Below, piece after piece: positions 1 through 10,991 of a DNA stretch of 64,000 nucleotides. The stretch lies in NCBI GenBank assembly GCA_023362775.1, contig JALMGJ010000012.1:23467001-23531000 (forward strand), in the 5' to 3' direction. Position 1 is the stretch's first letter; each line of letters starts with the position of its first letter. The position numbers and the translations under genes were made by a program. The notes below the pieces were generated by a model that had not been told where the DNA came from, searched no databases, and saw only the letters and a program-made list of their open reading frames with translations. The stretch comes from Charina bottae (taxonomy: Eukaryota > Chordata > Lepidosauria > Squamata > Charinaidae).

Positions 1-229
1 CTTGGTTAATTGAAACAACATGGATTTATACATATAATGGATTATAAATGAACTAAGAAGACAATTATTTTTAAAGGAGCCTCTTTATTTTTTATATTTT
101 TTTGGCTACCTGCTCCCTTTTTCTTTTATTCCCCCCCATTTTTTTAAACAATTATTGTCTTTCCTCTCTTCTATTTTTTTTCCTTTTCTTCTCTTTTCTC
201 TTCTCTTTTGCAGGAAATTTGCTTGTATC

Positions 230-1231
230 ATGGCGTCTTTGGGAACGAGGAGGGCGGAGAAGAAGGAGACTGGAGGATCATCTATGGACTCTGCTACACC
301 TGCCTCAGCATTGGAAACTCCATTATCAGAAATGAAAAAAATACTTGAAGCAATTGCAGCATTAAATAAGAAAGTGGAAGATTCTACGAAGCAGACCGAA
401 GAACAAATTGCATCTTTAGATAAAAAGATGGATAAGAGGATGGAAGATATGAAAAAAGAAATAACTCAAGAGATCAAACAAGAATTTAAAAAGGAAATAC
501 AGACAGTTAAGGAAGTTGCGAATTCTCTGTCAGGAGAACTTAAAGATACGCAAGGTCAGATACAAAAATTAGAGATTAAATCAGAACATGCTATTAAAGA
601 AATTGAACATAATCTAGACACTACAGCTTTAGCAGAAATGAGAGAGAAAGAACATATTTTGAGATTTAGAGCAGTTCCAGAACAAGTAGATGAAGATGTA
701 AGAGAAAGGATGATTTTTGAACTGGCTACATTATTAGAGATAAGAGAACAATATTTAGATTTGGAGATAGATAAGATATTTAGCGTGAATTCACGTTATG
801 CTAGAGAAAATAAAGTTCCTAGAGACATATTAATATATTTTGTGAGAAAAGTGATGAAAGAGCAAATTTTGAGGAAACATTATAATACTAGATTAAATAT
901 AGATGGGAAAGAAATAATTGTGTTAAAAGAAATCCCTTTGAGAATACTAACGAAAAGAAAAGACTATTTCTTCCTCATAGATAAATTAAAGCAACAAAGT
1001 ATTACATTTAGATGGGAAAAGTTAGAAGGCGTATCGTTTATGTTCAAAGGGCAGAGATTCAGAATAACTTCCATTTTAAAAGCAAAAGCATTTTTAGAGA
1101 AATATAAGAAAGAAATGGGCATACCAACTGGAGATTTGGCAGAAGGAGGAGAGACATCGACAGAAAAAGAGACGACTGAAGACTTATCCGAGAAGGGAGC
1201 TACAGGTGTGGACTTGAAAAAGGGACTTTAA
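230..1231 (+). CDS. L1 ORF1 protein (RNA-binding chaperone), open
   Basis: About 333 codons, uninterrupted. I chose the ATG at 230 rather than the in-frame ATG at 155, because the corresponding ATGGCGTCT also starts ORF1 in copy 2 at 2542 and the stretch before it is low-complexity UTR. Residues ~25-135 form a charged coiled coil rich in K and E, the trimerisation region in this family. An RRM-like and C-terminal domain follow, with the family-typical segments around 'ALAEMREKEHILRFRAVPE' and 'NKVPRDILIYFVRK'. The protein binds L1 RNA in the retrotransposition complex. The tail is acidic and threonine-rich. This is the only L1 ORF1 in the window without a frame break. The element downstream is truncated, so the copy cannot be autonomous. 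Confidence 0.88.
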   Translation: MASLGTRRAEKKETGGSSMDSATPASALETPLSEMKKILEAIAALNKKVEDSTKQTEEQIASLDKKMDKRMEDMKKEITQEIKQEFKKEIQTVKEVANSLSGELKDTQGQIQKLEIKSEHAIKEIEHNLDTTALAEMREKEHILRFRAVPEQVDEDVRERMIFELATLLEIREQYLDLEIDKIFSVNSRYARENKVPRDILIYFVRKVMKEQILRKHYNTRLNIDGKEIIVLKEIPLRILTKRKDYFFLIDKLKQQSITFRWEKLEGVSFMFKGQRFRITSILKAKAFLEKYKKEMGIPTGDLAEGGETSTEKETTEDLSEKGATGVDLKKGL

Positions 1232-1252
1232 ATTAAAACAATTATAGAATAT

Positions 1253-1427
1253 AAATATCTGACATGGAACTTTAATGGGCATAATTCCCCACAGAAAAGA
1301 AGACTTTTCATTTTTTGAAAAAAATTGAAATTGGACATAATTTGCCTACAAGAGACTCATATTTGCAAAAAAGATACTAAATATTTGATTCAAAAACAAC
1401 TTGGAGAAGAATTTATTTCTTCTTGGA
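1253..1427 (+). pseudogene. L1 ORF2 N-terminal fragment (endonuclease start)
   Basis: The first ~55 codons of ORF2. The segment reading LDIICLQETHI contains the catalytic Glu of the apurinic-like endonuclease. An in-frame stop follows 'RRLFIF', so it is already broken. It ends where the reading runs into the GC-rich 5' UTR of the next L1. The matching part of copy 2 continues 'EEFISAGNKIRRG', which places the junction at about 1427. Confidence 0.8.
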
Positions 1428-2541
1428 GCACTTTCACTTCCGGGTGTTGGGCTGAGCGGAGCGATGAACCGAGGCTCCTAGCCTCGATTCTGCGGCTTGC
1501 CATTTGCGGCGATTAAAAGAAAGAAAAATCGTCGAAAAATCACCCTAGAAGAGAGGGTGAGCAGAAGATCTCTCACAAGGGTCGCCGGACTCGCCGCTCT
1601 CTACCGACCCCTGTATTTCCACCACGGGGGAAGGGAGATTGAAGCAGCGAAGGGTAACTGGAATTGCCATGAAGCTCTGCGGAAGCCGCGAATCTTAACA
1701 AGATAAGTAGCTCCTCACCCAACCTTTTAGATGCACCTTTTAGTTTTTTAAATATTATTTGCCTTATTAAACTCTAAGATTTGTCTCTGGACTGGATATA
1801 TAATTGCTGAGAGTTTATTATTCTTTCCTGTCAAGAACTGTCAAAAGGTGGGAAGGAAAAGCTAACTGACTTTGCTACAAACGAAAGTGACTTTCCTTTT
1901 ACTTTTACCTTGGTTTAAACTTTCTACTTAATGGAAATTGAATACTTTTTTATTTTGGAATTATTTACTTGGATTTTGATTTCATAAGGAATAATTAATA
2001 CTCTGCTTTTTATGTTTTTTTTTGTAATTACTGCTGGAGAAATTTTTTTTCTTTCTTTTCTTTTACAAGCCTTCCTTTAAATTTTTATGCTTTGTTTGGA
2101 CTTTTTATATAGAAATTTGATTCCTTAATATGTACTTTTGGTGAAGAAGTGACTTGGAATATTGCAGCCTTTTTTATTATATTTTATATAATTTCCTTTA
2201 CTTCAGTTATTTTTAGTTGGAATGAAGAGTTACAAGTGGGCGTGAGAAACCTTGGAACTGTTTACCATTTCCATTCTTATTTTGACTATTATAGAAAAAA
2301 CTACCATCTGCTTTCTTATCTTTTTGTTCCTGATTTCTATAAACTGAATATCTAATGGAACATAATTGAATTAAGAAGACTATTATTTTTAAAGGACTGT
2401 TTTTATTAATTTTTTTTTTGTATTTTTTAGTCTCCCCCTTATTTTTAAATAATTGCCTTCCTTCCTTTTTTATTTTCTTCCCCCCTCATCTTTTCTCTTT
2501 TTCTCCTCTTTTTTTTCTTTTACAGGAAAATCACCTACACC
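1428..2541 (+). promoter_or_regulatory. L1 copy 2 5' UTR / internal promoter region
   Basis: The first ~290 bases are GC- and CpG-richer than the surroundings, as expected for a LINE internal promoter. The rest is AT/T-rich leader ending in a pyrimidine tract directly before the ORF1 ATG at 2542. Short open frames here show no coding character. Promoter function is inferred from position. Confidence 0.6.
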
Positions 2542-3539
2542 ATGGCGTCTGTGGTATTGAAGAGGAGAGATAAGGATAAAGAAAAAGAGGCTGGAAGAGC
2601 ATCTACTGAGTCTGTGACACCCGCATCTTCAATGGAAACTCCACTATCAGAAATGAAAAAAATTATTGAAGCAATTGCAACATTAAATAAGAAAGTGGAG
2701 GATTCATCGGCAGCACTAAATAAGAAAGTGGAAGATTCATTGGCTAATTTGGGTCAGCAAAATAAACAGATGGAAGAACAAATTGCATCTTTAGATAAGA
2801 AGATAGATAAGAAGATGGAAGATATGAAAAAAGAAATTACCCAGGAGATAAAACATGAATTTAAAAGGGAAGTACAAACAGTTAAGGAAGTTGTGAACTC
2901 TCTGTCAGGAGAACTTAAAGATACTGTATGCAAGGTCAGATACAAAAATTAGAGACTAAATCAGAATATGCTACCAAAGAAATTGAACACAATTTAGATA
3001 TTACAGCACTAGCAGAAATGAGAGAGAAGGAACATATTTTGAGATTGAGAGCAGTTCCTGAACAAGTAAATGAAGATGTAAGAGAAAGGATTATTACTGT
3101 ATTGGCTAAATTTTTAGAGATAAAAGAACAAGACTTAGATTTGGAAATAGATAAAATTTTTAGAGTGAACTCACGATATGCTAGAGAAAATAAAGTACCT
3201 AGAGACATATTGATATATTTTGTGAGAAAAGTGGTAAAAGAACAAATTTTGAAGAAACATTACAATAATAGATTAAATATAGAAGGGAAAGAAATAATTA
3301 TATTAAAAGAAATACCTTTGAGAATATTAAGGAAAAGAAGAGATTACTCCTTCCTCATAGACAAATTAAAACAACATAATATCTCATTTAGATGGGAGAA
3401 ATTAGAAGGTGTATCTTTCATGTTCAAACGGCAGAGGTTCAGAATAACTTCCATTTTAAAAGCAAAAGCATTCTTAGAAAAATACAAGACAGAAATGGGT
3501 GCCATCTGGAGACTTGGAAGAAGAAGGAGCGACATCTAA
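2542..3539 (+). pseudogene. L1 ORF1 (copy 2), frameshifted
   Basis: Same architecture as the ORF1 at 230: coiled coil, then RRM/C-terminal domain. An extra ~12-residue coiled-coil repeat (NKKVEDS) is present compared with copy 1. Relative to copy 1, five extra bases near 2925-2930 shift the frame between the coiled coil and the RRM. A further indel after ~3500 replaces the normal acidic C-terminus by an arginine-rich tail. Non-functional. Confidence 0.85.
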
Positions 3540-4699
3540 AGACAAAAAGAAGAATGAAGACTTATCTGAGATGGGAGCTGCAGGTCTGGACTTGAAAAAA
3601 GGATTTTGATTATCAAAACAATTATGGATTATAAATATTTGACATGGAATATTAATGGAGATAACGCCCCACAGAAAAGATTTTTCATTTCTTGAAAAAA
3701 TTGAAATTGGATATAATTTGCTTACAAGAGACTCATATTTGCAAAAAAAAAAACACTAAATATCTGATTCAAAAACAATTTGGAGAAGAATTTATTTCGG
3801 CTGGAAATAAAATACGAAGGGGGTAGTTTTGTATATACAACCAAAGTTAAATCCAAAATTGATATTAACTGATAATGAAGGACGTTATGTTGCAGTTGAA
3901 ATTAATATACAAGGAACTAAAACATTGGTTGTTGGACTTTATGCACCAAATGTGGACAAAGGAGTATTTTATAAAAATTTGATGGACAAATTTTTGGATC
4001 AAACTTATGAAGATTGGTGTTTCATGGGTGATTGGAATGGGGTAATCTACCCTAAGATGGATAGACAATCACAAAAAGAAGTGAAATATACACAGGGAAA
4101 ATTGCCACAAACATTTTTTGTCTTAAAAGAGATGTTGGACTTACAAGATATATGGAGATTTATGAATGGGACTTCCAGAGAATACACGTATTATTCAGAG
4201 AGATTTAAATCACATTCCAGAATAGATATGATTTTGATATCTAAAAGTCTAATGATGGACATTAGTAAAGTTGAAACCCAAGACTCTTTCAGATCATAAT
4301 CCAGTAATGTTGACTGTTAAAGGAAAACGGAATGTATTTAGATGGAGATTAAATGAGTCAATATTTCGGAAAAATGATATAGTTGATGCATGTAAAAAAA
4401 AGTTAAGGGAATATTTTCAACTGAACTTAAACAAAGGTACCAATATTCAGATTGTATGGGATGCCAGCAAAGCATATATGAGGGGTTACTTTATTCAATA
4501 TAATGCTCAAATGAGGAGAAAGAAACAAGAGAGAATTCAACTGATTTTAGATGAAATAAAAAGTAAAGAGATATGTTTAAGAGATAAACCAATGGATGAT
4601 ACTTTGCTTACTCAAATTAAATTCTTACAAAAACAGATATTGATGATATTGACACAAGAGATAGAGACTCAAATGAAATTTACAAAGCAAAAATATTTT

Positions 4700-4961
4700 G
4701 AACATGCTAATATACCAGGTAGATGGTTGCCTTATAAATTACGGAAACAAAGACAAAAAAATTTAATTTCCAAAATACAACATGAAGGAAAAGTTATGGT
4801 GAATAATATAGATATACAAGAAGCTTTTATGAACATGCTAATAAACTAGGTAGATGGTTGGCTTATAAATTACGGAAACAAAGACAAAAAAACCTGATTT
4901 CTAATATACAACATGATGGAAACGTTATGGTGAACAATATAGATATACAAGAAGCTTTTCA
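4700..4961 (+). repeat. 131-bp direct tandem duplication inside L1 ORF2
   Basis: GAACATGCTAATA recurs at 4700 and 4831, and GAAGCTTTT at 4820 and 4951, so the unit is 131 bp. The two copies are near identical and the duplication breaks the reading frame. Confidence 0.85.
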
Positions 4962-6628
4962 TGACTATTATTCAAAATTATATAAAAAACAAGAAGTTAA
5001 TTTAATTGACATTGACGACTATCTGAGTAAACAGAAATTAACTGTTCTCAATGACCAACAAAGATTAATACTTAATAACCCTATAACAACAGAGGAAATG
5101 GTAAAGGCTTTCAAGAAAATTAGTAGTGGAAAAGCACCAGGACCTAAGATCTTTACAACTATATTGGCAGAAAGAGTGAAAAATATTCTTAAAAACTTTA
5201 TTCATCAAGATCAAGCTGGATTTCTACCTAAGAGACAAATCCGAGACAATGTCCGAAATATATTAGATGTATTGGAATACTTGGAAAAACATTATGAAAA
5301 ACAAGCTGCCTTTATATTTATAGATGCTGAAAAAGCCTTTGATAATTTAAATTAACCTTTTATGTTTAAAGTATTAGAAAATATGAATTTTGGAGGAAAC
5401 TTTACTAAATGGATTAAATCAATATATACTCCCCAATTTGCAAAAATAATTGTTAATGGAGAATTTAGCAAACCATGTGAAATTCAAAAAGGTAGAAGAC
5501 AAGGTTGTCCATTATCCCCACTTTTGTTTATATTGGTATTAGAGGTCTTATTGAGAGATGTTAGACAAGATGAAGGTATCCATGGTATTAAAGTTAAAAA
5601 AGAAGTTTATAAATTGAGAGCCTTTGCTGATGACTTAGTCTTTACTTTGGAGAACCCACTAGATGGAATTGAATTATTGATACAGAAATTGAAAGACTTT
5701 GGATCGTTAGCAGGGTTTAAAGTGAATTTACAGAAAACAAAAGTTTTGACTAAAAACATGGACCATCATCAACAAGAGAAATTGAAAGAAATAACCGGAT
5801 ATTCAATGGAAGAAAAAGTAAAATACTTGGGAGTATATTTAACAACTAAAAATGTCAAGTTGTTTAAGAATAATTATATCCCGCTTTGGACAGATATTAA
5901 AAAAGACTTGGATCAATGGGAAAAATTACAACTATCATTGTTAGGTAGAATTTCAGCAATTAAAATGAATATTTTGCCAAGAATTTTATATCTTTTTCAA
6001 ACATTACCTACTGTATATTGGCATCAGAAGAACCTTTCAAACAATGGCAGCGAGATATTTCTAAGTTTATTTGGCAAGGGAAAAAACCAAGAATAAAACA
6101 TAAAGTCTTACAAGATTCAAAAGAAAGAGGCGGACTGGGTTTACCGGATCTAAAATTATATTATGCTGCTTGTTGTTTGGTATGGATTAAAGAGTGGATA
6201 GTGTTGAAAAATGAAAAAATATTGAACTTGGAGGGTCATGAATTAAGATACGGATGGCATGGATATTTGTGGTATGACAAAGTGAAAGTTAATGTGGACT
6301 TTAAAAATCATTATATTAGAAGATCTTTGTTAAGAATTTGGAATAAATATAAACTAACTTTATGGCATAAAAGACCTTTATGGATTTCCACACAAGAAGC
6401 ATTTCATAGAACAGAAGTAAGAGCTAAAGATAAATGGCTGACTTATAAAGACTTTTTAAAAAAAGAACAAGGACAATATAAAATCAAATCAAAAGAAGAA
6501 CTGGCTTTAGAAGGATATACTTTTCAATGACTTTCTTATATGCAACTTGTAGAAAAATTTAAATCAGACAAAAAAGAATTTGAATTTGAACAAACCAAAT
6601 TGGAATTTGAGATACAATTATGCGAGAC

Positions 6629-7176
6629 CCTAAATTGCCTCAGACCTCAACTATTGGAAAGTCTGTTACAGCAGAGGATCTTCTATCAAGCTCCCAACTA
6701 CCTTTCAGAACAACCCAGTTAATTAACCCTTCCCATTCCTTCCTATTAAAACCCAGCCAGCCTTTTAAAATACCCAGTCCTTTCCGTCTTCCTCCTAATC
6801 CAGCCTTGCCTACCTTTGACAAAAAACCATAACTGTCTGTTTTGTTCTTGTTAAACTGTACATTGCCTAAATTAATTCTTGATGCAATTACCACCTAGTA
6901 GATCAGTAGTTGTGTAAGTTGCCTTGCTAGTTAATTTCCAGAACCAGTCTGGTATTTATTCTTGATTGTACTGATTGTCTTGCTTGTGTTGTCTTGCCTT
7001 GTTCCTGTCCTGTTGTATTGTTTCCAGATCCCAAAACCCATCAGATTGAAGTAGAATACAGTACTCTGCCCTATAACAGAAGATGATTATCTTGGAGCCT
7101 GCCACCCAATTGATCTGATAGTACTTAATAAAACTGTTAAGCAATTCAAGTCTCTGTATTAAGTTGGAACAGGACA
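6629..7176 (+). mobile_element. 548-bp insertion in L1 ORF2 with 5-bp target duplication (LTR-like)
   Basis: The L1 reading frame stops at GAGAC (6624-6628) and resumes cleanly after a second GAGAC (7177-7181). Removing the insert and one GAGAC restores the C-terminal ORF2 frame. A 5-bp duplication suits LTR retrotransposons. The insert ends in CA and has AATAAA at about 7126, ~50 bp before its end, like an R-U5 region. Its start (CCTAAATT) is not the usual TG and no terminal inverted repeat is visible. The class is therefore uncertain: an atypical solo LTR is the best guess. Confidence 0.55.
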
Positions 7177-7859
7177 GAGACAGACGATCATTTAATAGCT
7201 AAGATGTATAAATTATTAAAAGGTGAAATGGTAGAGGAACAAGTTAAAGACTGCATGATCAAATGGGCAAAAAATATTGGTCATAATATTCAAATGCAAC
7301 AATGGGAAGATATGTGGATCAAAGGACTAAAATTTACTTTGTGTTATAATTTGAAGGAAAACTTCTATAAGATGATGTATAGATGGTATATGACCCCACA
7401 AAAATTAGCTAAAATGTATGGGAATGTTTCCAACTTGTGTTGGAAATGCAAAAAAAAGAGGGGTCATTTTATCATATGTGGTCGACATGTGAGATAGCAA
7501 AGAAATTTTGGACTCAGATACATTCATTGATGCAAAATATTTTACAAATTCGAATTCCATTTAAACCAGAATTATTCTTATTGGGAATAACAGAAGAACA
7601 AATAGGAAAAAAAATTATAAGAATTATGCAATATATGATTACAGCAGCAAGACTTGTATATGCACAAAATTGGAAAAATCAGATTATACCTACAATACAA
7701 GACTGGATGTTAAAAGTGATGGACATGGCAGAAAACGATAAATTGACATGTTTATTAAAAGAAAATTCAAATTATTACTTTCTTAAAGAGTGGAAACCAT
7801 TAACGGACTATTTGCAAAATGCAGGAGGGGCAAAGGTTATATGGGGATTTGAAGATTAA

Positions 7860-8119
7860 AATATATATAAATTGATATATTAGACAAGAAATGTTTTTCA
7901 ATATAATATATAGACCTAGCATGTAAGATAATTTTTTTTAAATTAACTTGACCAGAGATAAATCAGAAGTTGACTAATTTCTATGTTTCATCTTTCTCTT
8001 TTTTTCTTTTGCTTTACTACACTTTTTCTCTTCTTTCTTTGATTTGTACTTCTATTTCTTTTTCCTTTTCAAATTTTTATCTATGTATATTTAAAACTCA
8101 ATAAAATATATTAAAAAAA
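7860..8119 (+). terminator. L1 copy 2 3' UTR, AATAAA and poly-A
   Basis: AT- and pyrimidine-rich 3' UTR, with CAATAAAAT at about 8099 followed within 20 bases by an A-run. The same layout (pyrimidine tract, then CAATAAATAT, then A-run) is seen at 57595-57620. Confidence 0.75.
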
Positions 8120-8210
8120 AACTTTTTTGGTGCAGCTATGATCACAGATCTAGAGGAATAGAGATCTAGCCCAATTGCTTTTTGATTGCCTCAAATAGGC
8201 ATTAGTACAT

Positions 8211-8746
8211 TGTAAGGCACCAAAACTTACCACGCGCCTCTTAGAGAAATACCAAGTACACAACTGAGACTTTGTAAAAGGAACAGCAGCAAATTTATTT
8301 GGCGCCAAGCAAGGTTGCTGGATGGCAGTCCTACAGGTGTCACGTGCAGGTGACCTCTGAGTGGAGCAGCCATCCCGAGAGACAATAGAGCACAAACTTT
8401 TATACAGAGATTACAAGTAGGAAGTGAGGATGATGATGGTATGCCCATATGAGGGTGTGGTGTCCTCTGACCATCTCTTGGGATTGGTTAGTTCTCGGGG
8501 ATCAGGGTCCGCCCAGGGTCCCTGGGTTTCCTGTGGGTTTCTGGGATACATTAGGTCATGAGGATAATGTTGCTATCAAAAGAGTTACAAAGAGAGGGAC
8601 CCGTGAACATTCACACCAATTGTTCTCTAGGCACATTCTGTGAACCAGAGATTGACACTTGCATCTTATACAGATAAGGGTAACACATTGGAGGACACTT
8701 GGGTTATGCATACATAAGCAAATCACAAAGGTCTTACATTCTGACA
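8211..8746 (-). mobile_element. Possible ERV-type LTR, minus orientation
   Basis: Read on the minus strand this has LTR organisation: TG start (TGTCAGAATG at 8746), a TATA box (TATAAAAG near 8400), a polyadenylation signal (AATAAA near 8296) about 100 bp later, and an end in ...CTTACA at 8211. The flanks (TACAT and CCCAG) do not match and no polypurine tract precedes it. The boundaries are provisional. It could be the 3' LTR of the degraded element above it. Confidence 0.45.
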
Positions 8747-10431
8747 CCCAGGAGGAGGAGAATACAGAAGTTAGGACAGAAAGATCAAGTAAACAAGTTC
8801 ACTTAATTAGCTTACTTCAGGAAGTAAATACAAGGTAATTGGCTCTATGCATTCCTGAGTGAGGTAGCATTAGATTGATAGCTTAGCAATTAGTTTTAAT
8901 ATGCAGAGATGCACTGGGCCTAGCTGGCCTCTTGTCTCAGGGAGAGGTTATCCCCGGGTGAAGCTTCTTTGGTTCAGATAAGAACATCTTTGGTACAGTG
9001 TAGTGCAAGGCAATAAAACATTATAAAAAGATATTATAATTCTGTGCTCTCCCGGCCTAAACCTTCTGACCAGGTAACCCTAGATCCCTTCAACATTAAA
9101 GCCAAAGTAGGCTTCAAGGATGTTTAAATCATTTGCAAAATGGAAGGGCAAAAATCCCCTAATGCAGTTGCTTACTTCACCAACTGCCTCCCCCAACCAT
9201 TTAACAGTTTCCAGAGGGGCTGTTGTTCCAGGAGACAAAAGGTTAGTTTCCAGTAATAACAAAATATAAATTCCCATTGAATGACAGAATCTGCTTTGCT
9301 GCTCTCCAAAATGCAAGCCAACTTGGTATCATCCAGTGGCTGTTTGTTTGTTCACTGAGTGCAGCGTAAAGATCTGTAAGGGCAAACCCAAAAATCTCTT
9401 TCTCACCTCTGCCAGTAAAAAGACAAACTGCTGTTTCACCCCCCTTCCCCTTTCCATTTGACCAGACGCTAGGAGAGGGAAACAGGAATTGTTGTCCTGG
9501 CCTCCCTGTTTTCATTCAAGAAACTCAGTCCAAATCACTTTCTGTTTAGATAAAGGCAACATTATACAATTCAATTGCAAAAAACTTTAATACCATTTAA
9601 TTCCCCAATAACTTCCCAAAATTAGTAATTTCATGTTGAGGGACAAATGAAATTCAATTAACTTCCCTTTTATAATCCATATAAAGTTTCACCACCCCTC
9701 CTTTTTTCTCTCTGTCCAAGAGCCTGCATTAGCCAATGCTGGACTCTTGCTGCAAGACAGGGTGAAATTGTTGGTAAAAAAAACCCCAGAATGCCAAGCA
9801 TTCTCAAAGGCAGCATAACAGATAAGCAATGCCAATAAGCAAATGATTGCTTCTCCGAGACTGCCTAGATCCTCAAAAGGAACAATCATCTTTCCCCAAC
9901 AGTAAGAGCTGCAGGAAAAGACAAGGAAACTTGAAATTCAAATGTTATTCTGATAAAGGGGCTTAAAGTCCTGCTCATTTACCATAATCATTTTTACACC
10001 AGAGTAGGAAGCAAACCTCTCCCCACCCCTCCACATCTAACGGACTGAAAAAGATTATTTCCAGGGATTCTGCTATTTCCAGGGAACCAAAACCTCCAGA
10101 GCCATCAGCGTAAACTGTGGGTCCCTGGAATCTTGCTGGCTTTCCATGCACAAGGATGCACTCAGCTCCTGTGTTCACTAAAGCCATTATTATTATTTTT
10201 GTTTATCCAATAAATGGCTCATTCAATGTATAGCCTCTGGCCACCCCTTCAGTCTACTCTGCTCCCACCTCCTTTTGAAAACATTAGGCGGCTTGCAGGT
10301 GGCCAGTCCTGTGGGGAAGAGAGTCAGCCTGCCTGGGGAAAGGGCTCTGGCTGCAGGTTTGAAAAAGACAGACAGAACGGTTAGCAGGGAATGTTGGCTG
10401 TGGCACGAGGGTGATGAAGACCAGTAACCTA
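8747..10431 (-). pseudogene. Degraded endogenous retrovirus-like internal region
   Basis: The clearest part is on the minus strand just below 10187. It reads ALVNTGAEC followed by a glycine-rich flap-like stretch, recognisable as a retroviral aspartic protease start. The catalytic Asp of D-T/S-G reads as Asn here, so the enzyme would be dead. Upstream (10200-10340) stop-ridden sequence resembles a gag end. The 1.2 kb below the protease is far too short for a full pol and no RT or integrase motif is readable, so a large internal deletion is likely. No open frame longer than ~90 codons remains. Confidence 0.45.
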
Positions 10432-10436
10432 TTGCT

Positions 10437-10986
10437 TGTTGGTGTCGTGTAGTTCTTGAGCATGTGCAGAGTTTAGAAGCGATTTAGGCCAGTGATGATG
10501 CCAGGCATTTAGGAAAGTTCAAAGTTGTTGCTTTTATTCAAAACAGAGAATATAAACAGCTTTCTTCTTCCAGAGCCCTGCAAGAGGTCGTTCTCATAGA
10601 TTTACAAAATAGCATGCGCACACACAGAGTGCTAACCAGACTGCAAAACACAAGCATGTCTGAGAGAAGGCTAGAGAATACTAGCAATAGAGAGTTGAGC
10701 TTACGGAGGCTGACTGGCTTGGAAGGCTGACCAAGGCAGACTAAATAATGCTGAAAAAAGCAGTACCAAATTGGAGCACTGGAAAAAACTGGAAAGCCCA
10801 GCTTGGAGAGAAAAACCTCCTTTTTATATTCTTTCTATCTGGATCACCTGATTCTCAGACCCGGGCCATTGTATCAGTTTGTATCTGTTCAGTCCAAAAA
10901 ACCGTTGGAGCCTGAACATTTTTTATACCTTGCAGGGCCTCTGCCATGTGCATGCCTGCATGCCTTTCAGATAATATATTTCAACA
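10437..10986 (-). mobile_element. Solo LTR, Ty1/copia-type, with 5-bp target duplication
   Basis: The plus strand begins TGTTGGTGTC and ends ATATTTCAACA, giving TGTTGAAAT...GACACCAACA on the minus strand. TTGCT flanks it on both sides (10432-10436 and 10987-10991). On the minus strand there is a TATA box (TATAAAAAGG near 10825) and AATAAA near 10537. The ends resemble those of the copia LTR at 62985-63364. No internal region is present, so this is a recombined solo LTR. Confidence 0.8.
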
Positions 10987-10991
10987 TTGCT

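Larger units (their letters stand above)
1..1427 (+). mobile_element. L1 LINE, 5' part (copy 1)
   Basis: Part of a squamate-type L1. It runs from a T-rich 5' UTR through a complete ORF1 and the first part of ORF2, then stops abruptly inside the endonuclease, where the GC-rich 5' UTR of a second L1 begins. Its 5' end lies outside the window. The UTR just before ORF1 matches the same interval of copy 2 (about 2353-2541), so both copies belong to closely related families. No remainder of this copy's ORF2 is visible after copy 2 ends at 8119. Confidence 0.85.
3624..7859 (+). pseudogene. L1 ORF2 (endonuclease-reverse transcriptase), multiply broken
   Basis: Starts ATGGATTATAAATATTTGAC. The APE-type endonuclease (3624-4310) has recognisable GDWN and SDHNPV motifs, but several frame breaks separate the pieces. 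The reverse transcriptase starts at about 5090 with the 'SGKAPGP' block. That block jumps straight to 'KIFTTILAERVKNIL', so about 130 codons between the two conserved blocks are missing. Finger/palm motifs follow, including AFADDLVF near 5630 (catalytic Asp pair intact). The C-terminal domain runs 6018-6600 and resumes 7182-7859 after an inserted sequence. The cysteine-containing 'LCWKCKKKRGHF' segment is near 7435. A stop at 5353-5355 and a frame change near 6090 add to the damage. Confidence 0.85.
1428..8119 (+). mobile_element. L1 LINE, near full length (copy 2), broken
   Basis: The order is GC-rich 5' UTR, ORF1, ORF2, 3' UTR, AATAAA and a short poly-A. Total length is 6.7 kb, including a 548-bp insertion in ORF2. 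ORF1 and ORF2 both carry frameshifts, a 131-bp tandem duplication and a ~130-codon deletion in the reverse transcriptase, so it is inactive. I could not find a target-site duplication: the sequence before 1428 does not recur after the poly-A. Confidence 0.85.
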
